From positions 1 through 64,000 of the forward strand of contig NZ_CP146100.1 in the NCBI RefSeq assembly GCF_037023755.1: a DNA stretch of 64,000 nucleotides. The letters run 5' to 3'. Within the stretch, counting starts at the first letter, position 1, and each line of letters opens with the position of its first letter. The translations under genes and the position numbers were made by a program. Below are positions 47,642 through 56,691 of this stretch, one piece after another. The stretch is from Saccharopolyspora sp. SCSIO 74807 (GTDB taxonomy: Bacteria > Actinomycetota > Actinomycetes > Mycobacteriales > Pseudonocardiaceae). Under the pieces are notes generated by a model. It saw only the letters and a program-made list of their open reading frames with translations, ran no database searches and was not told where the DNA came from.

Positions 47642-48337
47642 TCAGTACTCCTTCGCTTCGACGCGGGCGATCACCGCGAGCGGGCGGTCCGGGCGGGTGT
47701 CGGTGAGCGCGGCGTGCAGCGCCTCGTGGTCCCGGCCGTCGACGGAACGCGCGGCCCAGCCTTCGCCCGCGAAGCGCTGTTCGATGCCACCCGGCCAGCC
47801 GTAGGACGACGAGGAGTTGTCGACCACGACGGTGGTGAGGTTGCCGAGCCCCCGGCGGCCCGCCACGGCGATGGCTTCGTGGTTGCTGCCCTCGTCGAGC
47901 TCGGCGTCGCCGACGAGCACGACCACGCGCGGCCCGGTGCGCCCCTGGGCGCGCAATCCCAGCGCCGTGCCCAGCGCCAGCGGTAGCCCGTGCCCGAGCG
48001 AGCCGCTGCCGATCTCCACGCCGGGCGCCAGCACGCGGTCCGGGTGGAAGCCGAGCGGAGAGTCGAACCGGCCCCAGCGGTCCAGCTCCGCCGGATCGAG
48101 GATGCCCTTGGCGGCGAGCACCGCGTAGTAGGCCATCGGGCCGTGGCCCTTCGACAGCAGGAAGCGGTCGCGCTCGGGGTGGTCGATGAGCTCCGGGCCG
48201 ATCGCCAGCACCCGGTCGTAGAGCACCCACAGCACGTCCAATGTCGAGGTGGCCGCCGGCGAGTGCTTCTCGTCCCCGGCCATCCGCCCGATCAGATCGG
48301 GCAGGTCGGCGTAGCCGAATTCGGTCGCAGTAGTCAT
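47642..48337 (-). CDS. transketolase, N-terminal (TPP-binding) half subunit
   Basis: 231 residues. Pyrophosphate-binding motif VGDAELDEGSNHEAI, with the diphosphate-side SKGHGPMAYYAVLAAKG and GSGSLGHGLPLALGTALG. It is the partner of the C-terminal subunit downstream. About 260 nt without a supported gene separate it from the rightward hydrolase. Confidence 0.91.
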   Translation of the reverse strand: MTTATEFGYADLPDLIGRMAGDEKHSPAATSTLDVLWVLYDRVLAIGPELIDHPERDRFLLSKGHGPMAYYAVLAAKGILDPAELDRWGRFDSPLGFHPDRVLAPGVEIGSGSLGHGLPLALGTALGLRAQGRTGPRVVVLVGDAELDEGSNHEAIAVAGRRGLGNLTTVVVDNSSSSYGWPGGIEQRFAGEGWAARSVDGRDHEALHAALTDTRPDRPLAVIARVEAKEY

Positions 48338-48597
48338 GCCGCGACTCTGATACTTATAGTTGACTTGAAGTCAAGCGATCATCCGCGACCTCGGAGATCT
48401 GATCTTTTCCCCGCGTTGAGCCGTTTTCCGCTGGATGTTGTCAGTGCGATGACAAAAACATCCACTTCGGACGAACGCGCGAGGACGGTCGCCGCACACG
48501 TGATCCGGATGGAGTATTGCCGCCGGACCTACTGCGAGTAGCTTGGGATTCCGCCGGACGCGCTCCGGTCCCTCCGCCCGGCGACGAAAGGCTTGCC

Positions 48598-50190
48598 ATG
48601 CCCCGCGCCTTCCCCGGAACCGCCGCGATCCTCGCGCTGACGACGACGGCGATGCTGTGCACCGCGGCGCCCGCATCCGCGGGCCGGACGCACACCCGGC
48701 TCGTGGAGATCGCCGCGCACGACGGCACTCCGCTGGTAGCCGCGGTCTGCGAACCGGCCGACCCCGGACCGCACCCGGCCGCGGTGCTCGTGGCCGCTTG
48801 GGGCGGCGGAAGCACGCAGAACATCGTGCCGTGCGAGAACTTCGCCGCCCGCGGGTACGTCGCGGTTTCCTACGGCACCAGGGGATTCGGCGAATCCGGC
48901 GGCCAGGTCGAGGTCGGCGGGCCGGACGACGTCGCCGACGTCTCGGACGTGATCGACTGGACGCTGGCCAACACCGATTCCGATCCGGCGCGGATCGGCG
49001 TGGGCGGGATCTCCTACGGCGCCGGGATCGGTCTGCTCGCCTCGGCCTCCGACCCGCGGATTCGGGCGGTGGCGTCGATGAGCGGGTGGGCGGACCTGGT
49101 CGAGTCGCTGTTCGGCAACCGCACCCGGCGCGCTGCGGTGGCCACGGTGCTGCGGATCTCCGGCGAGAAGGACGGCGACCTCTCCCCCGAGACCCGGGAG
49201 ATGCTCACCAAGTACATGTCCGGCGAGGACCGGGAACGCGTGACCGAATGGTCGCGAGTCCGCTCACCTTCCTCCTATGTGGACGGAATCAACGCGAACC
49301 GCCCCGCGGTGCTGATGCTCAACACCTGGAGCGAGACGGTGTTCCCGCCCGCGCAGCTCGCCGAGTTCCAGCACCGGCTGCACACCCCGAACCGGCTGGA
49401 GCTGATCCCCGGCGAGCACGCCGCGGCCGAGACCAGCGGGCTGCTCGGGCTGCCCAACGACGCCTGGAACGACACCTACCAGTGGTTCGACACGCACCTG
49501 CGCGGCGCGCCCGCGCCAACGAGCGCGCCGGTCGTGCTGCAGCCCAGAGGTGCCACCGACCGGCCGCGCGAGCAGTACCCGGACTGGAGCGCGATCAGCG
49601 ACCGGACCGAACGGTTCTTCCTCTCCGGCGAGGAAGAACTCACCGCCGACGAACCCGCGGACTGGTCCCGGACCATCCGAAGTGGACGCGACACGGTGGC
49701 GAACGGCGGTGTCCCGCTGGTGACCTACACGCTGGAAGCGCTGACCGGGAACCCGCCGACCGCGTTCCTGCCCGCCGTCGACCCCGCCGCGGGCGCCAAG
49801 TGGACCAGCCCGCCGCTACCGGAACCCCGCGTGTTGCGAGGAAGTCCGCACCTGCGGATGAGCGCGATACCGCCGGCCCCGAACGGCATGCTGGTCGCCT
49901 ACCTCTACGACGTGGACGCCACCGGCACCGGACGGATGATCTCGTACGTGCCGTACTCGTGGGAGAACGCCAAGCCCGGCGAACCGATCACAGTGGACAC
50001 CGACCTCCCGCCCACCGCTTACGACGTGCCCGCCGGGCACCGGCTCAGCTTGGTGGTCGACACCGAGGACCCGCTGTACTTCCTGGACGACAACCCGCCC
50101 AACGCACCGCTGACCTTGCAGAACCCGCCGGCGCCGGAGGGCGCGGCGACGCTGGACCTGGCGCTGCAGGACGGAAAGGAGCAATCGTGA
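48598..50190 (+). CDS. secreted CocE/NonD-type alpha/beta hydrolase
   Basis: 530 residues. Signal peptide to about residue 28 ([16 protein letters not shown]). The hydrolase core has [21 protein letters not shown], the nucleophile [11 protein letters not shown], the acid near [11 protein letters not shown] and the base in GEHAAAE. A C-terminal jelly-roll domain typical of Xaa-Pro dipeptidyl-peptidase/cocaine-esterase relatives follows ([20 protein letters not shown]). It would hydrolyse an ester or amide outside the cell. The stop overlaps the R2lox GTG by 4 nt, an unexpected coupling. Confidence 0.88.
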   Translation: MPRAFPGTAAILALTTTAMLCTAAPASAGRTHTRLVEIAAHDGTPLVAAVCEPADPGPHPAAVLVAAWGGGSTQNIVPCENFAARGYVAVSYGTRGFGESGGQVEVGGPDDVADVSDVIDWTLANTDSDPARIGVGGISYGAGIGLLASASDPRIRAVASMSGWADLVESLFGNRTRRAAVATVLRISGEKDGDLSPETREMLTKYMSGEDRERVTEWSRVRSPSSYVDGINANRPAVLMLNTWSETVFPPAQLAEFQHRLHTPNRLELIPGEHAAAETSGLLGLPNDAWNDTYQWFDTHLRGAPAPTSAPVVLQPRGATDRPREQYPDWSAISDRTERFFLSGEEELTADEPADWSRTIRSGRDTVANGGVPLVTYTLEALTGNPPTAFLPAVDPAAGAKWTSPPLPEPRVLRGSPHLRMSAIPPAPNGMLVAYLYDVDATGTGRMISYVPYSWENAKPGEPITVDTDLPPTAYDVPAGHRLSLVVDTEDPLYFLDDNPPNAPLTLQNPPAPEGAATLDLALQDGKEQS

Positions 50191-51137
50191 CCACCACCGA
50201 ACACCGGCCGGGCGGTACCCGGATCAACCCGGACTCGCTGCCGTACCGGTTGTGGCACAAGGGACATCGCAAGTTCTGGGACCCCGCAGCGATCGACTTC
50301 TCGCAGGACGCCCGGGACTGGCAGCAGCTGACCGACCGCCAGCGGTTCGCCGCGACGCTGCTGTGCGCGCAGTTCATCGGCGGCGAAGAGGCCGTGACCG
50401 AGGACATCCGCCCGTTCGTGCAAGCGATGGTGGCCGAGGGGCGCCGCGCCGACGAGCTCTACCTGAGCCAGTTCATGTTCGAGGAAGCCAAGCACACCCA
50501 GGGTTTCCGCCGCTGGCTCGACGCGGTCGGCGTGCAGCAGGACCTGCACCCGCACGTCGCGGACAACCCCGGCTACCGCGCGATCTTCTACGAGGCGCTG
50601 CCGGAGGCGCTGCACGCGCTGTCGGCCGATCCGAGCCCGGCGAACCAGGTGCGCGCGTCGGTCACCTACAACCACCTGGTCGAAGGCGTGCTCGCGCTGA
50701 CCGGCTACTTCCTGTGGAACAGCACGTGCGAGCGCTTCGGCATCCTGCCGGGGATGCGCGAGCTGATCCGGCGGATCAGCGAGGACGAGCGCAGGCACAT
50801 GGCGTGGGGAACGTTCACCTGCCGCAGGCACGTCGCCGCCGACGACTCGACCTGGGAGGTGGTGACCGAGCGGATGGACACGCTGCTGCCGCACGCGATC
50901 GGCCAGATCGAGCACGCCCTCGGGCGGTTGGAGGGCGATCCGTTCGAGATGCGCATCGAGGGGCTCTTCGAGTACGCCGCCGACCGCGCCGCCCGGCGGA
51001 TCAAGGCGATCGAGTCGGCCCGCGGGGTCCCGGTGGAGCGGATCGACGTGGACCAGGCGCCGGAGCGGCTGGAGGAGGAGTTCGGGCGGGAGGACGAAGC
51101 CGCGTTGCGCGAGGAGGCTTCCGCGGAAAACAATTAG
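50187..51137 (+). CDS. R2-like ligand-binding oxidase (R2lox)
   Basis: 316 residues of the ferritin-like, ribonucleotide-reductase-R2 fold. Metal ligands fit R2lox: Glu67 (GGEEAV), Glu100 and His103 (FEEAKHTQ), Glu166 (NHLVEGVL), Glu201 and His204 (EDERRHMAW). Val70 and Tyr161 are present, the pair that forms the ether cross-link in Mn/Fe R2lox; each position is one residue less than in the Mycobacterium tuberculosis protein Rv0233. The family binds a fatty acid next to a heterodinuclear Mn/Fe site; its reaction is unknown. GTG start, GTGA-coupled to the secreted hydrolase. Confidence 0.9.
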   Translation: MTTTEHRPGGTRINPDSLPYRLWHKGHRKFWDPAAIDFSQDARDWQQLTDRQRFAATLLCAQFIGGEEAVTEDIRPFVQAMVAEGRRADELYLSQFMFEEAKHTQGFRRWLDAVGVQQDLHPHVADNPGYRAIFYEALPEALHALSADPSPANQVRASVTYNHLVEGVLALTGYFLWNSTCERFGILPGMRELIRRISEDERRHMAWGTFTCRRHVAADDSTWEVVTERMDTLLPHAIGQIEHALGRLEGDPFEMRIEGLFEYAADRAARRIKAIESARGVPVERIDVDQAPERLEEEFGREDEAALREEASAENN

Positions 51138-51229
51138 ACGAATATCTTTCACGTTGCCTGCGCTCTACTTACTTTCGTATTCACTCGAATTGACGGTTGG
51201 ATGCTGCGCGGAAGATCACTAAAGTCCCT

Positions 51230-51245
51230 ACTCGCGAGTAGGTAG
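51230..51245. promoter_or_regulatory. perfect 16-bp palindrome upstream of the PucR/exporter operon
   Basis: CCTACTCGCGAGTAGG is its own reverse complement. It lies 93 nt before the PucR-type gene and downstream of a TTGACG hexamer (51193-51198), a position suited to an operator. A related CCTAC/GTAGG inverted repeat lies at 15257-15287. Confidence 0.65.
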
Positions 51246-51337
51246 ATGTTCGGCGGCGCACATCTCCCCCGAGCCGGACTCCCGGTCCCCGAGCAGGACT
51301 CCCGGACACGGCGCCGCTCCGGCACGGAAAGAGAGCC

Positions 51338-52654
51338 ATGCTGACGACGGCGAATCATTCCCAGGCGGCAACTCCCGACTCGGCCGATCCCAAGGCCCCC
51401 GGACTGTGGGCGGCGTTGCCGAGCGACCTCGCGCCCATCCTGCGGCCCGAACTGCGCAGCCTCGCGGCGCAGATCCTGGAGGAGATCCAACGCCGGATCC
51501 CCGAATACGCGCGGCCGATGGATCACAACTACGTGCACGCCATCCACCGCGGCGTCGAAGAGGCGCTGAGCCAATTCGTCGACCAGATCGCCGACCCCAC
51601 CGCCCCGCAGGAACGCTGCGCCGAAGTGCACCGCGCCCTCGGCAAGGCGGAAATGCACGAAGGGCGCAGTTTGGACAGCTTGCAGGCCGCCTACCGGCTC
51701 GGTGCGCGGCTCGCGTGGCGGCGCCTCGCGCGGATCGGCGAACGCGCCCGGGCCGCGCCGCGAACGATGCTGCTGCTCGGCGAAGCCATCTACGCGCACA
51801 TCGACGAGCTCGCCGCGCTGTCGGTGGAGGGCTACGCCGAAGCCCAAGCCCGCGCGGCGGGCACGCAGGCGCGCAGGCGGCGCAGGCTGCTGGAACTGCT
51901 GCTGTCGGATCCGCAGCCACCGCAACAGATCCTGGAAGAGACCGCATCGGCGGCGCAGTGGCCGCTGCCCGGCAAGGTCGTGGTCGCCGCGCTGGAACGC
52001 TCCGAACAGCAAGAGCCGCACACCAACCCGCTGGCCCGCTGGGAGGCGCTGGTCGACCTGGAATGCGCCCAGCCGCACCTGCTGGTGCCGTGCACCCAGG
52101 ACGAGCCGCACGACCTGCCGTGGAACGACCAGCTCGCCGGCTGGCGCGTGGTGATCGCACCACCGGTGGAGATCCGGCAAGCGCCGCACGCGCTGCGCTG
52201 GGCGCGGCGGCTGCTGGAACTGGCGGGCAACGGCGTGGTGCCCAACCGGCCGGTGTTGCGCTGCCGGGACCACCTCTCGAGCCTGCTGCTGCTCAGCGAC
52301 GAGAACCTCACCCAGGAGATCGTGCACACCCGGCTGGCGCCGCTGGAGAAGCTCAAGGCCAAGCAGCAGGTGCGGCTGGCGGAAACGCTGCTGGCATGGC
52401 TGCAAACCCGCGGCGGCGCACCGGAAGTGGCGCAACGGCTGCAAGTGCACCCGCAGACCGTGCGATACCGGATGCACCAGCTCGAAGACCTCTTCGGCGA
52501 AGACCTGAACGACCCGCAGGCCCGCTTCGAGCTGGAGGTGGCGCTGCGCGCCGCGGGACGGTTGCTGCCGTACGGGGCGCTGCGCGGCGAAACGGTCGAC
52601 AAGCCGACCGAACCCCTGCGCAAACCCGAAGATCCGGAGGGCGGAGTCACGTGA
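51338..52654 (+). CDS. PucR-type (CdaR-like) transcriptional regulator
   Basis: 438 residues. An N-terminal RsbR/GGDEF-like sensory region of helices (about 30-180) is followed by the PucR C-terminal HTH (LAETLLAWLQTRGGAPEVAQ, then RLQVHPQTVRYRMHQLEDLF). It probably senses a ligand and controls the coupled MFS exporter through the palindrome at 51230. ATG start with an AAAGAGAG ribosome-binding site. Its stop overlaps the exporter GTG by 4 nt. Confidence 0.88.
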   Translation: MLTTANHSQAATPDSADPKAPGLWAALPSDLAPILRPELRSLAAQILEEIQRRIPEYARPMDHNYVHAIHRGVEEALSQFVDQIADPTAPQERCAEVHRALGKAEMHEGRSLDSLQAAYRLGARLAWRRLARIGERARAAPRTMLLLGEAIYAHIDELAALSVEGYAEAQARAAGTQARRRRRLLELLLSDPQPPQQILEETASAAQWPLPGKVVVAALERSEQQEPHTNPLARWEALVDLECAQPHLLVPCTQDEPHDLPWNDQLAGWRVVIAPPVEIRQAPHALRWARRLLELAGNGVVPNRPVLRCRDHLSSLLLLSDENLTQEIVHTRLAPLEKLKAKQQVRLAETLLAWLQTRGGAPEVAQRLQVHPQTVRYRMHQLEDLFGEDLNDPQARFELEVALRAAGRLLPYGALRGETVDKPTEPLRKPEDPEGGVT

Positions 52655-54102
52655 GCGACGCGATGCAGGCCCCTGTCCGCCAGGCGCCGGTGTTGCTCGC
52701 GCTGGGACTGGCCGGGTTCGTGACCGCGCTGGACAACAACATCGTCAACGTCGCGCTGCCGACCGTGCAGGCGGAGTTGGGGGCCACGGTCCCGCAGCTG
52801 GAATGGATCGTCAGCGGCTACGTGCTGGCGTTCGCGAGCCTGCTCATCATCGGTGGGCGACTGGCGGACCTGGCGGGGCGCAGGCGGATTCTGCAGCTCG
52901 GGCTGGCGGCGCTGATCGTCACCTCGGTCACGGCCGGGTTCGCCGAGACCGCGCCGGTGCTGATCGCGGTGCGCTTCGCGCAAGGCGCATCGGCCGCGCT
53001 GGTGATGCCCGCCGCGCTGGCCGTGCTGGCCGCCGACATCACTCCGGCGCGGCGCGAGCTGGCCGCCGGGATCTGGACGGCGTCGCTGGCGGTGGCGCTG
53101 GCGCTGGGGCCGGTCGTCGGCGGTGTGCTCACCGAACACCTGCACTGGAGCTGGATCTTCTTCCTGCACCTGCCCGCCGGGCTGCTGACGATGGCGCTGG
53201 TGTGGTGGGGACTTCCGGACGTGCGGCCGGAACCGATGCCGTTGCGGCACTTGGACCCCGGGGGGCTGGCACTGTCCACAGTGGTGCTCGCGGCGGGCAG
53301 TTTCGCGCTGGTGGAGGGCCAGAGCATCGGGTTCGGCCAGCCGATCATCATCGCGGCCGGAGCGGTGACGCTGGCGGCGATTCCGGTGCTGGTCGCGGTG
53401 GAGCGGCGCGCCGCCGAACCGATGTTGCACCTTTCCCTGGTGCGCAACAAGGTCTTCGGCGGCGGCACGATCGCGCAGGTGCTGTGGGGAGTGGGGGTCA
53501 ACGGGACGCTGCTCTACACCTCGTTGTTCCTGCAGGACGTGCTCGAACTCTCGCCCAGCGCGGCCGGGATGGTCTTCGTGCCACTGGCCGGGCTGCTCGT
53601 GCTGTGCGTGCCGTTCGTGCCGCCGCTGAGCGCGCGGTTCGGCGCGCGGTGGACGGTGACCGCCGGAATGGTGCTGGTAGCGCTGGGATTGTGGCTGCTG
53701 GCCGGTTCCGGGCCCGGCACCACGGTGGCGGCGTTGATGCCCGGGCTGCTGTCGATCGGCGTCGGCTCGGCGTTGATCACCCCGTTGACCTCCGAAGTGC
53801 TCGGCGCAGTACCGACCGGCAGCGCGGGCGTGGCCTCGGCGATGATCAGCGCCGCGCGGGAGGCGTCCGGAGTGCTCGGGATCGCCGTCGTGGGCGTGGT
53901 GCTTTCGTTGACCAGCGACGCCGCATCGGCATCGGGCGCGGCGGCCGACGCCGCCTACTCCGCCGGTTACTCCGCGGGAATGCGGTTGGCCGCCGGGTTG
54001 GTGCTGCTCGGGGCGTTGGCCACGGCGTTCGCGCTGGCTCCGGCCAAGCCGAGGCGGTCGGCGAACATCGGCCAAGAGCGGTGCAACTCCCGTTCCCAAT
54101 AA
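52651..54102 (+). CDS. MFS drug/metabolite exporter (DHA2 family, 14 TM)
   Basis: 483 residues. N-terminal FVTALDNNIVNVALPTVQ (motif D1), GGRLADLAGRRRI (motif A) and LALGPVVGGVLTEH (motif C) identify a proton-driven DHA2 exporter. Its substrate may be a toxic compound or a product of the neighbouring polyketide locus. The GTG is coupled to the regulator. The last 136 nt overlap the 3' end of the convergent esterase gene. Confidence 0.92.
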   Translation: MSDAMQAPVRQAPVLLALGLAGFVTALDNNIVNVALPTVQAELGATVPQLEWIVSGYVLAFASLLIIGGRLADLAGRRRILQLGLAALIVTSVTAGFAETAPVLIAVRFAQGASAALVMPAALAVLAADITPARRELAAGIWTASLAVALALGPVVGGVLTEHLHWSWIFFLHLPAGLLTMALVWWGLPDVRPEPMPLRHLDPGGLALSTVVLAAGSFALVEGQSIGFGQPIIIAAGAVTLAAIPVLVAVERRAAEPMLHLSLVRNKVFGGGTIAQVLWGVGVNGTLLYTSLFLQDVLELSPSAAGMVFVPLAGLLVLCVPFVPPLSARFGARWTVTAGMVLVALGLWLLAGSGPGTTVAALMPGLLSIGVGSALITPLTSEVLGAVPTGSAGVASAMISAAREASGVLGIAVVGVVLSLTSDAASASGAAADAAYSAGYSAGMRLAAGLVLLGALATAFALAPAKPRRSANIGQERCNSRSQ

Positions 54103-55085
54103 GGCCAATCGTGCCTACCTGCACCGTAATAGTGCTCGGTGACCGCGATTCCCATCGCCTTCAGGCGCGAAGTCATCGCCAGCGAAGTCGACAACGCCGA
54201 CGGCTCCAGCGAATCCGGTAGCGCCCCCGGAGCGTCCAGCGGGCCGGGCAGGCCGTTGCCGCAGGAGACGTAGAGCGCGGTGCCGCGCAGCTGTTCGGCG
54301 TGGTCGAAGGGATTTCGCGCGGACCAGGTGGGGTGGTCCAGCACGGCACTGCCCCACATCGCCAGCGGGTCCTCCCCCTCGCGCACCAGAATTCCCTGCA
54401 CCACACCGGGAACGCCGGGCTGCAGGGTGTTCAGCAGTCCACTGTAGGAGGCCGCGGCGCGGAACATGCCGGGGTGGCGGAAGGCGTAGGCGAAGGAGCC
54501 GTAGCCGCCGACGGACAGGCCGGCGACCGCTCGGCGGTCCCCGGCGCCGTAGTCGCGCTCCAGGATGCCGCGCAGTTCGCTCAGGTGGAACGACTCCCAG
54601 TCCGGTTCACCACCGGCCCACCTGGTGTAGAAGCCGGCCGGGCCACCACTGGGAATCACGGTGAGCACGTCCTTGTCCGACATGAACCGCTGCACGTCGG
54701 TGAAATTCGTCCACGCCCGGTAATCCGCGTCCTCGCAGCAGCCGTGCAACAGGTAGAGCACCGGCCAAGTGCGGTCCGGATGCTTCTTCCAGCCGCGCGG
54801 CAGCAGCAGGCGGACGGGTGCGCTGGTGCCCAGAGCGGGCGAATAGATCAGCAGGTCGAGGGTGCGCGCGTCAAGCCGGTTCTCCTGCAGGACACTGGGT
54901 TCGGCGGCAGGATTTGGTGCGGTGGCAGGACCGGGTTCGGCGGCGCCGGATTTTGCAGCACCGGCCACTTCGGACGACGCGCCGACGACGGCCTCGGCGG
55001 GTGGCGTCGAGGCCCCCGTCGAGACCGCCAGGGCGCCCACCATCGACATGGTCAGCGACGCGCGCCACCACCGTCCACTGTTCAT
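53967..55085 (-). CDS. secreted esterase, antigen-85/esterase-D-like
   Basis: 372 residues. Signal peptide (SLTMSMVGALAVSTGASTPPAEA) followed by a Pro/Ala-rich linker. The alpha/beta domain shows WPVLYLLHGCCEDADYRAW, PSGGPAGFYTRW, the nucleophile AGLSVGGYGSFAYAFR and His in GAGRHDWPYWERELHRSWP. This is the fold of mycobacterial antigen 85 mycolyltransferases and EstD-type acyl esterases. It sits immediately downstream of the accD-PKS-FAAL genes on the same strand, so it may transfer or hydrolyse the lipid product outside the cell (inference). It overlaps the exporter gene by 136 nt at the 3' end. Confidence 0.85.
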   Translation of the reverse strand: MNSGRWWRASLTMSMVGALAVSTGASTPPAEAVVGASSEVAGAAKSGAAEPGPATAPNPAAEPSVLQENRLDARTLDLLIYSPALGTSAPVRLLLPRGWKKHPDRTWPVLYLLHGCCEDADYRAWTNFTDVQRFMSDKDVLTVIPSGGPAGFYTRWAGGEPDWESFHLSELRGILERDYGAGDRRAVAGLSVGGYGSFAYAFRHPGMFRAAASYSGLLNTLQPGVPGVVQGILVREGEDPLAMWGSAVLDHPTWSARNPFDHAEQLRGTALYVSCGNGLPGPLDAPGALPDSLEPSALSTSLAMTSRLKAMGIAVTEHYYGAGRHDWPYWERELHRSWPMFADRLGLAGASANAVANAPSSTNPAANRIPAE

Positions 55086-55134
55086 TTGTCGTGCCTTTCG
55101 TGCTCGAGCTGGTGCTGGGACCACGTCCGGTCCT

Positions 55135-56691
55135 TCAGAGCGGCATGGTCGAGTGCTTCTTGGGCGGGGTTTCCTGCCGCTTGTTCGCCAGCACCCGCAA
55201 GGCGCGCACCAAGTGCTCACGCGTGGTGGAGGGCTGGATGACGGCGTCGACGTAGCCGCGCTCGGCCGCGATGTAGGGAGTGGCCAATGTGGACCGGTAT
55301 TCCTCGATCAGCTTGGCCCGCACCGCTTCCTCGGTACCGTTGGCCGCGGCCTCGGCCAGTTCCCGCCGGTGCAGCAGGCTCACCGCGCCGGAGGCGCCCA
55401 TCACCGCGATCTCCGCGGTCGGCCACGCGAGGTTCACGTCCGCTCCGAGGTGCTTGGAACCCATCACCGCGTAACCACCGCCGTACGCTTTGCGCACCAC
55501 GACGGTCACCTTCGGGACGGTCGCCTCCGAGTACGCGTAGATCAGCTTCGCGCCGCGGCGGATGATGCCGTGGCGCTCCTGCTCGACACCCGGCAGGTAG
55601 CCGGGAACGTCGGCGAAGGTCAGCAGCGGCAGGCCGAAAGCGTCGCAGAACCGCACGAACCTGGCGGCCTTCTCGGAGGCGTCGATGTCGATGGTGCCCG
55701 CGTTCTGCGACGGCTGGTTGGCCACCACCCCGACGCTGCGGCCCTCGACCCGGCCGAACGCGCAGATCATGCTGCGCCCGAAAAGCGGCTGCACTTCGAG
55801 GAAATCGCCGTCGTCGAGGACGAGTTCGAGCACGCGGTGCATGTCGTAGCCCTGGTGCGGCTCGTCCGGCACCAGCACGTCCAGCTCTCCGGCCGCCCCC
55901 ACGTCCGAAGCGGACTCGTATTGCGGAGCGCTGTCCAGGTTGTTCGCGGGCAGGTAGCCGAGCAACGTCCGCGCCCAGTCGATGGCGTCGGCCTCGTCCT
56001 CTGCCAAGTGGTGGGCGTTGCCGGAGATTTCGCTGTTCGTCCGGGCACCGCCCAGCTCCTCCGCATCGGCCTGCGCACCGGTCACCGACCGCACCACCTC
56101 CGGACCGGTGACGAACATGTGCGAGGTCTTCCGCACCATGACGGTGAAATCGGTGATCGCGGGCGAATACACCGCACCGCCCGCACACGGTCCCATGATC
56201 AACGACAGCTGCGGGATGACACCGGAAGCCAGCGAGTTCCGCCTGCCCAGCTCGGCGTAGTACGCCAGCGAGACCACGCCCTCCTGGATGCGCGCACCGC
56301 CGGAGTCGTTGATGCCCACCACCGGGCAGCCGATCTTCATCGCCAGGTCCATCACCTTCAGGACCTTCTCCCCGAACGCTTCGCCCATGCTGCCGCCGAA
56401 AACGGTGAAGTCCTGCGCGAAGACGCACACCGGGCGCCCGTCGACCGTGCCGTGGCCGGTTACCACCCCGTCGCCGTACGGTCGCTGGTCGTCGGTTCCG
56501 TAGGAGCCACCGCGGTGCCGGGCGAGTTCGTCCAGCTCGACGAAGGAGTCCTCGTCCAGCAGCAGGTGGATGCGCTCGCGCGCGGTGAGCTTGCCCTTGG
56601 CGTGCTGCTTGCCCCGTGCACGCGCATCGGCGTCGTGCACCGCGGTGTCGTGCCGCCGCTGCAACGCCTGGATCCGTTCCGCGGTTGTCAT
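55135..56691 (-). CDS. accD: acyl-CoA carboxylase carboxyltransferase (beta) subunit
   Basis: 518 residues with two crotonase-like halves. N-half oxyanion region GINDSGGARIQEGV and GPCAGGAVYSPAITDF; C-half TFADVPGYLPGVEQE and RKAYGGGYAVMGSKHLG. It carboxylates an acyl-CoA to make the PKS extender, using a biotin subunit encoded elsewhere. Length and neighbours match mycobacterial AccD4, which supplies carboxyacyl-CoA to Pks13. The ATG overlaps the PKS stop by 4 nt (ATGA). Confidence 0.93.
   Translation of the reverse strand: MTTAERIQALQRRHDTAVHDADARARGKQHAKGKLTARERIHLLLDEDSFVELDELARHRGGSYGTDDQRPYGDGVVTGHGTVDGRPVCVFAQDFTVFGGSMGEAFGEKVLKVMDLAMKIGCPVVGINDSGGARIQEGVVSLAYYAELGRRNSLASGVIPQLSLIMGPCAGGAVYSPAITDFTVMVRKTSHMFVTGPEVVRSVTGAQADAEELGGARTNSEISGNAHHLAEDEADAIDWARTLLGYLPANNLDSAPQYESASDVGAAGELDVLVPDEPHQGYDMHRVLELVLDDGDFLEVQPLFGRSMICAFGRVEGRSVGVVANQPSQNAGTIDIDASEKAARFVRFCDAFGLPLLTFADVPGYLPGVEQERHGIIRRGAKLIYAYSEATVPKVTVVVRKAYGGGYAVMGSKHLGADVNLAWPTAEIAVMGASGAVSLLHRRELAEAAANGTEEAVRAKLIEEYRSTLATPYIAAERGYVDAVIQPSTTREHLVRALRVLANKRQETPPKKHSTMPL

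Noticed and set aside
48449-48541. 30-codon frame starting MTKTSTSDER and ending EYCRRTYCE, ahead of the CocE-type gene
   Set aside because: Attractive as a Cys-rich peptide, but it has no credible ribosome-binding site and no overlap or coupling with the next gene.
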